Assembly (NCBI GenBank): GCA_934793215.1
Contig: CAKVOP010000002.1
Span: forward strand, 1-64,000
Origin: an uncultured Clostridia bacterium
GTDB lineage: Bacteria > Bacillota > Clostridia > Christensenellales > UBA1242
Reading direction: 5' to 3'
DNA length: 64,000 nucleotides
The position numbers and the translations under genes were made by a program. The notes below the pieces were generated by a model that made no database searches, was not told the origin of the DNA, and saw nothing but the letters and a program-made list of their open reading frames with translations. Shown one piece after another: positions 59,053-64,000 of this stretch; the stretch's first letter is position 1; every line of letters begins with the position of its first letter.

Positions 59053-59469
59053 ATGAAAATGAAAGCAAAATCACAAAAAATAAAGCATATTGAAAATCCA
59101 TTCTTGGGTGGAGTGATAAAAGGAACGCTTATTGCACTGTGCGTTTCGCTTGTGCTTATACTTGTATTTGCCTTTCTTCTTAAATTTACAAACATTCCAG
59201 ATAGCGCCATTGCTCCTATAAACCAAGTTATTAAGGGTGCAAGCATATTTTTAGGTGTTTTCCTGGGGCTCAAAAAAGTTAAAGAATTGGGACTTGTAAG
59301 CGGGCTTTTAATTGGCTTAATATACACACTATTGGCTTTTATTGTGTTTTCAATTTTGGCAGGTTCGTTTGCTTTTAATCTATCACTTTTAACCGATATG
59401 ATATTCGGTGCAGTAATTGGTGCTATTTGCGGTATCATTTGTGTGAATATCAAAAAAAGTAGCAATTAA
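59053..59469 (+). CDS. TIGR04086-type membrane protein
   Basis: A 138-aa protein with four membrane helices (about 20-40, 50-70, 75-100, 110-132). Its composition, size and place between yajC and secD match the clostridial TIGR04086 family of unknown function. In many Clostridia the SCIFF peptide and its radical SAM maturase sit next to it; here they do not. GGAG precedes the ATG. Confidence 0.75.
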   Translation: MKMKAKSQKIKHIENPFLGGVIKGTLIALCVSLVLILVFAFLLKFTNIPDSAIAPINQVIKGASIFLGVFLGLKKVKELGLVSGLLIGLIYTLLAFIVFSILAGSFAFNLSLLTDMIFGAVIGAICGIICVNIKKSSN

Positions 59470-59482
59470 AACCTCTTTTTGA

Positions 59483-59512
59483 TTGACAAATGTCCTTTTA
59501 ATTCTTTATAAT
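59483..59512 (+). promoter_or_regulatory. Promoter of secD-secF
   Basis: TTGACA (59483-59488), 18-nt spacer, TATAAT (59507-59512). The leader contains a small hairpin (GTTTGC/GCAAAC) near 59531-59545. Confidence 0.75.
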
Positions 59513-59565
59513 AGGTGCGTAATGGATAGTGTTTGCATATGGCAAACTGAATAAAAGGACTTTTC

Positions 59566-60936
59566 ATGTTAAGAAAACACTCAATAATTAAATACGTGCT
59601 TTTGGCATTGCTCGCAATTATCGGCGTCGTTCTTTGTGTTGTGCCATTTAATGTTCCTGGCTCAACTGACAAATATAATAGTTTGGTTGGCTCTATTGAA
59701 AAAGATTTCGAACTCCGTGGGGGAGTTAGTGCAATCTATGTTTTAGATGGAACTAACAATGCTGATAAAATTGACGAAAATTTATTTAAACTCAAAAAAG
59801 TTATTGATTATGATGGAGTAAAGAATTACTCTCTTTATCGTCAAGGTGAAAATAAAATTAGATTTGATGTGGCTGGGGCAACTGAAACAGACTCTATATT
59901 TTCCAACATTGAAAGCGGAAAAACTTTAAGTGTTACTCTTGAAAAAGTTAGTGATTCTGTAACAAATCCTAAGGTTTATGTAACCAGTGCAGATGTTGAC
60001 CATGCTTATGGAAACTATGATTCGACAGGCTCATCTTATGGAGTTCAAATCGAATTTGCAAGTGATACAAATATTAAAAAAATGAAGACAGAAGCAGAGA
60101 CCCTTGGCGAAGAGACTGCTTACATTTATGTTGGTGAAATGACTAGTGATAATTTGCTTGCCGAAGTAAGCGTTAAAGATTTTAGTAAAAACATTTTTGT
60201 TACTGCAGTTTCTGGAAGTGGTTATTCGACATCGTCATATTCAAGCTGTAGAGAAATTGCCTATGCTATAACTGGTGGAGTATTTGGAAAAACATTGTCA
60301 CTTGAGGAAGCTTGCTATATTTCTCCTGTTCTTGGGAAACAAACACTTTTACTCCTTGGAATTTCTAGCATTGTGATTGTTCTTTTGGCATTTGCATTTA
60401 TGTGGGCAAGATATGGAGATTTAGGGCTTATCTCAATTCTTTCACTTACATTTTTCTTAATACTAGATATTTTCTTGCTTCAATCAATCCCTGGAATTAT
60501 TCTTAATATAAATGGATATTTTGGCATTTTGTTAGGGGTTGCTGTTGCTGTTATTTCACATGTTATGCTCTTTGAAAAAATACGCAAAGAATATGCTATC
60601 GGCAAAAAAATTCACCTTGCTTGCAAGGGTGGATTCAAAGGATCTTTGTGGCAAATTCTCGACACACACTTTATGCTTGCTATTGCCGGACTTTTGATTT
60701 GGATTGTTGCACCAGCAAGTCTTAAAGTATTTGGTGTTACACTTCTTATTGGTTTGCTAGTTTCTGCTTTTGCAGTTGAAGGGCTTATGAGATTTTTCAT
60801 TAAAACATATCTTCCTATCAATGCAAGCAACGCTAAACGCATGCATTTATATCGCGATGCAAATGTAGCAGAAATTAAAGAAGAGGAAGAAATTGTTGCT
60901 CCCGTCGAAATAGAAGGAGGGGAAACAAATGAATAA
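59566..60936 (+). CDS. secD: Protein export membrane protein SecD
   Basis: A 456-aa RND-family subunit using the proton or sodium gradient to complete Sec export. TM1 (about 8-28), a large extracytoplasmic P1 domain including the LRGGVSAIY motif, then five clustered membrane helices (about 260-420) with GILLGVAVAVISHVM. It is shorter than proteobacterial SecD. Its start of the next gene overlaps by 8 nt, so SecD and SecF are made as separate, coupled chains. Confidence 0.93.
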   Translation: MLRKHSIIKYVLLALLAIIGVVLCVVPFNVPGSTDKYNSLVGSIEKDFELRGGVSAIYVLDGTNNADKIDENLFKLKKVIDYDGVKNYSLYRQGENKIRFDVAGATETDSIFSNIESGKTLSVTLEKVSDSVTNPKVYVTSADVDHAYGNYDSTGSSYGVQIEFASDTNIKKMKTEAETLGEETAYIYVGEMTSDNLLAEVSVKDFSKNIFVTAVSGSGYSTSSYSSCREIAYAITGGVFGKTLSLEEACYISPVLGKQTLLLLGISSIVIVLLAFAFMWARYGDLGLISILSLTFFLILDIFLLQSIPGIILNINGYFGILLGVAVAVISHVMLFEKIRKEYAIGKKIHLACKGGFKGSLWQILDTHFMLAIAGLLIWIVAPASLKVFGVTLLIGLLVSAFAVEGLMRFFIKTYLPINASNAKRMHLYRDANVAEIKEEEEIVAPVEIEGGETNE

Positions 60937-61954
60937 CATTAATAATTTAGAAAAACGCATGTTAAATTCGCGTTTTAGTTCAAATAAGAACTTCTTGTAT
61001 TTTCTTATCGCACCACTTGTAATTTTGCTTGTTGGGGCGATACTGCTTTGTACCTGTGGTTATAACCTTGGATATGATTTTACTGGCGGTACTACTTTTA
61101 GAATGTTTGTAAACAAAGACAATGCTATTATAACGACGGTTGATAATTACGACCTCACAAAAACTGATGATTATAATAAGGTTTACAATAAGGTTATTGA
61201 AATTGTAAATAATAATGGCGGGAAACTAGTTTCTTATACAACAACTGGAATGACTGTGCTTGAATATAATATATTCGATGGGCAAGCAGTGGAAGTAACC
61301 TTCCAAAATTCTTCGACTAAAAAAGAAGAAATTGAAAATCAAAATGCAACAATTAAAGATGCTATCGTTGACGCATTTGGTTTGACAAGTTTCGAAAAGG
61401 CAGTAAGCGAATTTGATATTGTTTCTCAAAAAGCATCTTCTAACTGGATAACGGCCCTTGTTTGTAGTGCAATTCTTGCTTTTGTAGCGGGCGTGATTTA
61501 CATTATGGCACGTTACAATGCCTCTGCATCACTGGTTGGCATTATAATGCTTGCATTTGATGTATTTATGATGCTCAGCCTTATGCTTATTTGCAGGGTG
61601 CCAATTAGCATGACTCTTGGTGGAATTATTTTGGCAACAACCCTTATGTCTTTGTTTAACTTGTTTGCATTTTACTTCAAGGCCAGCGAAGGATATAAGA
61701 GTGGGAAATTCGAAAAAATGAGAAACGGAGAAATTGCAGATAAAATCACAAATGAAAGTTCATTTGTAAAAACTATGATTTATGCAGTTTTGGCTGTTGC
61801 TTTACTTGTGCTTGTTATTGTTTCAACAAATGGCGTTAGATTTACGGCTCTTGGCATTTTATTCGGGTTAATTGTAACTTACTATAATTCACAATTTATT
61901 TTGCCTTCACTTTTTGCTGTTTTTTACAAGAAAAGAAAGAAGAAAAAAGTTTAA
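60929..61954 (+). CDS. secF: Protein export membrane protein SecF
   Basis: A 341-aa partner of SecD. Six membrane helices, the GYDFTGGTTFRMF motif (about 49-61) and a lysine-rich cytoplasmic end (KKRKKKKV). The gene overlaps secD and is preceded by GGAGGGG inside it. A terminator follows. Confidence 0.93.
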   Translation: MNNINNLEKRMLNSRFSSNKNFLYFLIAPLVILLVGAILLCTCGYNLGYDFTGGTTFRMFVNKDNAIITTVDNYDLTKTDDYNKVYNKVIEIVNNNGGKLVSYTTTGMTVLEYNIFDGQAVEVTFQNSSTKKEEIENQNATIKDAIVDAFGLTSFEKAVSEFDIVSQKASSNWITALVCSAILAFVAGVIYIMARYNASASLVGIIMLAFDVFMMLSLMLICRVPISMTLGGIILATTLMSLFNLFAFYFKASEGYKSGKFEKMRNGEIADKITNESSFVKTMIYAVLAVALLVLVIVSTNGVRFTALGILFGLIVTYYNSQFILPSLFAVFYKKRKKKKV

Positions 61955-61963
61955 AAAATTAAA

Positions 61964-61992
61964 TGGTGGGCGTTTTTGGCGTTCACTTTTTT
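61964..61992 (+). terminator. Terminator of secDF
   Basis: GTGGGCG pairs with CGTTCAC (two G-U), followed by a TTTTTT tract. Confidence 0.6.
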
Positions 61993-62100
61993 ATTGTTAC
62001 AAGTTTAAGAGTAATAAAACATACTGCTCGTTATTTTCTGCGGGTTGAATTTGCTTTTAAAATAAAATTTTATTTAATATTATATTTATATTTTAAATGC

Positions 62101-62129
62101 TTGACAAAAGATTGTATATTTGATATAAT
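62101..62129 (+). promoter_or_regulatory. Consensus promoter of rpsB-tsf
   Basis: TTGACA (62101-62106), 17-nt spacer, TATAAT (62124-62129): a perfect sigma-A match. Upstream 61993-62100 is AT-rich and without a gene. Confidence 0.95.
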
Positions 62130-62135
62130 CCTTTC

Positions 62136-62293
62136 GTCATTGGACAATAAGCACTCATAATATATTCAGTTGCAGTTGCCTAAAATTCTTATGCGAAAAG
62201 CGATATAAGCATAACGATAAAGGAAATCCCTGAGGTCGCAACTCGGAGCGAGAAAATTATGAGGAAGGACAAAAACAAAAGGAGGAAATTAAA
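62136..62293 (+). promoter_or_regulatory. Structured 5' leader of rpsB, candidate autoregulatory element
   Basis: About 158 nt of leader. A direct repeat (CAGTTGCAGTTGC, 62167-62179) can pair through AGTTGC with GCAACT (62238-62243). Inside lies a hairpin TTATGC (62189-62194) / GCATAA (62209-62214). The arrangement suits control of S2/EF-Ts expression by S2, by analogy with other ribosomal-protein leaders. Confidence 0.5.
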
Positions 62294-63199
62294 ATGTCAG
62301 TTATTTCAATGAAACAACTTCTAGAAGCAGGCGTTCACTTTGGTCACCAAACAAGAAAGTGGAACCCTAAAATGAAGAAATATATCTTCACTGCAAGAAA
62401 TGATATCCATATCATCAATCTAGAACAAACATCAGAGCAAGTAGACAAGGCTTACACTTTTGTAAGAGATGTTGTTGCGTCTGGTAAAACAGTTCTTTTT
62501 GTAGGAACTAAAAAACAAGCACAAGATGCTGTTAAAGAGGAAGCCGAGAGATGCGGAATGTATTATATCAATACAAGATGGCTTGGCGGTTGCCTTACAA
62601 ACTTCAAAACTATTAAGTCAAGAATAGAAAGACTTAACAAACTCAACCAAATGGAAAAGGTTGGAGAATTTGATCTTCTTCCAAAGAAAGAAGTTGCTCT
62701 TCTTAAAGCAGAAAGAGACAAACTTGAAAAGAACCTTGGCGGAATCAAGGAAATGAGAGAACTCCCAGGACTTGTATTTGTTGTTGACCCTAATGTAGAG
62801 CACATTTGTGTTAACGAATGCCGTGTTCTTGGAATTCCTATGGTTGGACTTGTTGATACTAATGGTAATCCAGACGGAATCGCTTATGTTATTCCTGGAA
62901 ATGATGATGCTATTCGTTCAGTTAAACTTATTGCTGGCGCAATGGCAGACGCTGTTATCGAAGCTAGAGAAGGCGTATCAATGAAGAAAGACGAAGATGA
63001 AGCAGAGGAAGAAATCGACCTCGAAAAAGCTCTTGCTGAAACTAAACCTAACCTTGAGATTGCTGAGGCTGGTGAAGAACGCAAAACCGCAAAAGGAAGA
63101 AAAAAAACTGCCAAAAAACCTGCAAAGAAAGAAGAAGTTAAGGCTGAAAAAGTTGAAGTAAAAACAGAAGAAACAAAAGTTGAATCAAAAGGAGAATAA
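62294..63199 (+). CDS. rpsB: Ribosomal protein S2 with extended lysine-rich tail
   Basis: A 301-aa small-subunit protein. The N-terminus MSVISMKQLLEAGVHFGHQT and segments NTRWLGGCLTNF and DTNGNPDGIAYVIPGNDDA are characteristic. Typical S2 is about 235-260 aa; here residues about 240-301 are an added Lys/Ala/Glu/Thr-rich tail. AAAGGAGG gives a strong ribosome-binding site. Followed 2 nt later by tsf. Confidence 0.98.
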   Translation: MSVISMKQLLEAGVHFGHQTRKWNPKMKKYIFTARNDIHIINLEQTSEQVDKAYTFVRDVVASGKTVLFVGTKKQAQDAVKEEAERCGMYYINTRWLGGCLTNFKTIKSRIERLNKLNQMEKVGEFDLLPKKEVALLKAERDKLEKNLGGIKEMRELPGLVFVVDPNVEHICVNECRVLGIPMVGLVDTNGNPDGIAYVIPGNDDAIRSVKLIAGAMADAVIEAREGVSMKKDEDEAEEEIDLEKALAETKPNLEIAEAGEERKTAKGRKKTAKKPAKKEEVKAEKVEVKTEETKVESKGE

Positions 63200-63201
63200 T
63201 T

Positions 63202-63855
63202 ATGAATTTCACCGCTAAAGATGTTGCAGAACTTAGAGCAAAAACTAATGCAGGAATGATGGACTGCAAAAAAGCCCTCACTGAATGTGACGGAGATTTT
63301 GAAAAAGCTACGATTTGGCTTAGAGAGAAAGGTATCGCTGCCGCTGCTAAAAAGCAATCAAGAATTGCAAGTGAAGGAATTGTTACATCTTACATCCACA
63401 TGGGTGGAAAGATTGGTGTTCTCGTAGAAATCAACTGCGAAACAGACTTTGTTGCAAAAACTGATGCTTTCCAAGAAATTGGACATGATGTTGCTCTTCA
63501 AATTGCTGCTGCCGCACCAAAATATGTTAGAATTGAAGAAGTTCCTGTAGAAGAACTTGAAAAAGAGAAAGAGATTCTCCGTAACCAAGCTCTTAATGAA
63601 GGAAAGCCTGCCCAAATCATTGAGAAGATGGTTGAAGGTAGAGTTAAGAAATTTTATCAAGATGTTTGCCTTTTAGAGCAAGCGTTTGTTAAAGACCCAA
63701 ACATGACCATTCAACAATATATCAATGAAAAGACTCTTCAAATTGGAGAAAAAATTTCTATTAGAAGATTCACAAGATATGAAATGGGTGAAGGTCTTGA
63801 AAAGAGAAACGACAATCTTGCCGAAGAAGTTGCTAAACAAATGGCTGGTAAATAA
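63202..63855 (+). CDS. tsf: Elongation factor Ts
   Basis: A 217-aa nucleotide-exchange factor for EF-Tu, of the short Firmicutes type. The N-terminal UBA-like domain (VAELRAKTNAGMMDCKKALTE, with the TDFV motif ETDFVAKTDAF about 80-90) and one core domain are present. It is cotranscribed with rpsB and ends at a strong terminator. Confidence 0.97.
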   Translation: MNFTAKDVAELRAKTNAGMMDCKKALTECDGDFEKATIWLREKGIAAAAKKQSRIASEGIVTSYIHMGGKIGVLVEINCETDFVAKTDAFQEIGHDVALQIAAAAPKYVRIEEVPVEELEKEKEILRNQALNEGKPAQIIEKMVEGRVKKFYQDVCLLEQAFVKDPNMTIQQYINEKTLQIGEKISIRRFTRYEMGEGLEKRNDNLAEEVAKQMAGK

Positions 63856-63860
63856 TCAAC

Positions 63861-63893
63861 AAAAAAATGACCACATTTTATGGTCATTTTTTT
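63861..63893 (+). terminator. Terminator of rpsB-tsf
   Basis: AAAAAAATGACCA pairs perfectly with TGGTCATTTTTTT around a 7-nt loop. Nothing recognisable follows to the window end. Confidence 0.92.
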
Positions 63894-64000
63894 GTTTAAA
63901 TTTTACTTTTGAATAAAATTTTTCTTTATTCAAAAACATTTTCTTTGGCAAATTTGATTAAGAATCATAAATTAGAAATTTATCTTTAAAACAGTTCCTT

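Noticed and set aside
61963..62160. A 65-codon frame before rpsB
   Set aside because: It spans the secDF terminator and the consensus rpsB promoter and has no ribosome-binding site.
1..64000. Mobile elements, prophage or defence island
   Set aside because: No transposase, integrase, recombinase, restriction or phage gene was recognised; gene order is that of core chromosome.

Overview
The window is 64 kb of AT-rich, low-GC Firmicutes chromosome. It is gene-dense, almost all on the + strand, with ordinary Shine-Dalgarno sites and some GTG/TTG starts. Gene order and content (miaB-mutS-mutL-miaA, scpA-scpB, pta-ackA-rpmF-plsX-rnc-smc-ftsY, a T-box before thrS, yajC/secDF, rpsB-tsf) point to an anaerobic clostridial lineage. 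Sporulation-type genes are spread through it: SpoIVFB-like protease, sigma-K with a pro-sequence, YlbJ, YtxC, a DacF-like carboxypeptidase and a probable SpoIIM. That suggests an endospore former or a recent descendant of one. I see no phage, insertion sequence, CRISPR array or obvious transferred island, so this is core chromosome rather than an accessory region.

Layout. 1-7.4 kb: terminator of an unseen upstream gene, NodB-fold polysaccharide deacetylase, ftsK/spoIIIE-rimO-pgsA-recA. 7.7-9.9 kb: class A PBP on the minus strand. 10.0-17.8 kb: miaB-mutS-mutL-miaA-ynbB operon. 18.1-22.7 kb: spoIIM-like, dacF-like, scpAB, then a 47-codon membrane ORF overlapping a SpoIVFB-type protease. 22.7-26.7 kb: helical protein, membrane protein with a degenerate class III cyclase domain, zinc-ribbon/TM2 protein, mnmA, DUF378. 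27-29.3 kb: tRNA-Ser, YjzC-like small gene, degV/fakB, HIT, rnhA. 29.4-31.7 kb: divergent DUF4364/hypothetical pair, ylbJ. 31.7-41 kb: pta-ackA, rpmF, plsX-rnc-smc-ftsY and a stand-alone FakA-like middle domain. 41.3-44.3 kb: sigK, an atypical diadenylate-cyclase-fold protein, RNase P RNA. 44.4-49.8 kb: HExxH protein, unknown protein, rarA, E2-acyltransferase-fold protein, small membrane protein. 49.9-54.2 kb: polA, HAD phosphatase, ruvX, DUF1292. 54.5-64 kb: orphan Cys-rich peptide, lipoprotein, ytxC, T-box/thrS, yajC, TIGR04086, secD-secF, rpsB-tsf.

Points that stand out: (1) near-identical sigma-E-like promoters (a -35 like GHATRNTT, 13-14 nt, a -10 like CATACAHT) upstream of the deacetylase, the SpoIVFB unit and the dacF-like gene, two of them placing the ATG almost at the predicted transcription start; (2) several housekeeping-type promoters whose -10 lies only 6-9 nt before an ATG with no Shine-Dalgarno, suggesting repeated leaderless transcription; (3) a 47-aa one-helix ORF in the place of SpoIVFA, with pro-sigma-K encoded in the same window; (4) domain losses in conserved enzymes (MiaB without TRAM, ThrRS without TGS) and altered catalytic motifs in the NodB, cyclase, DAC and E2-like proteins. 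All functional statements are from reading the sequence; no database search was run.
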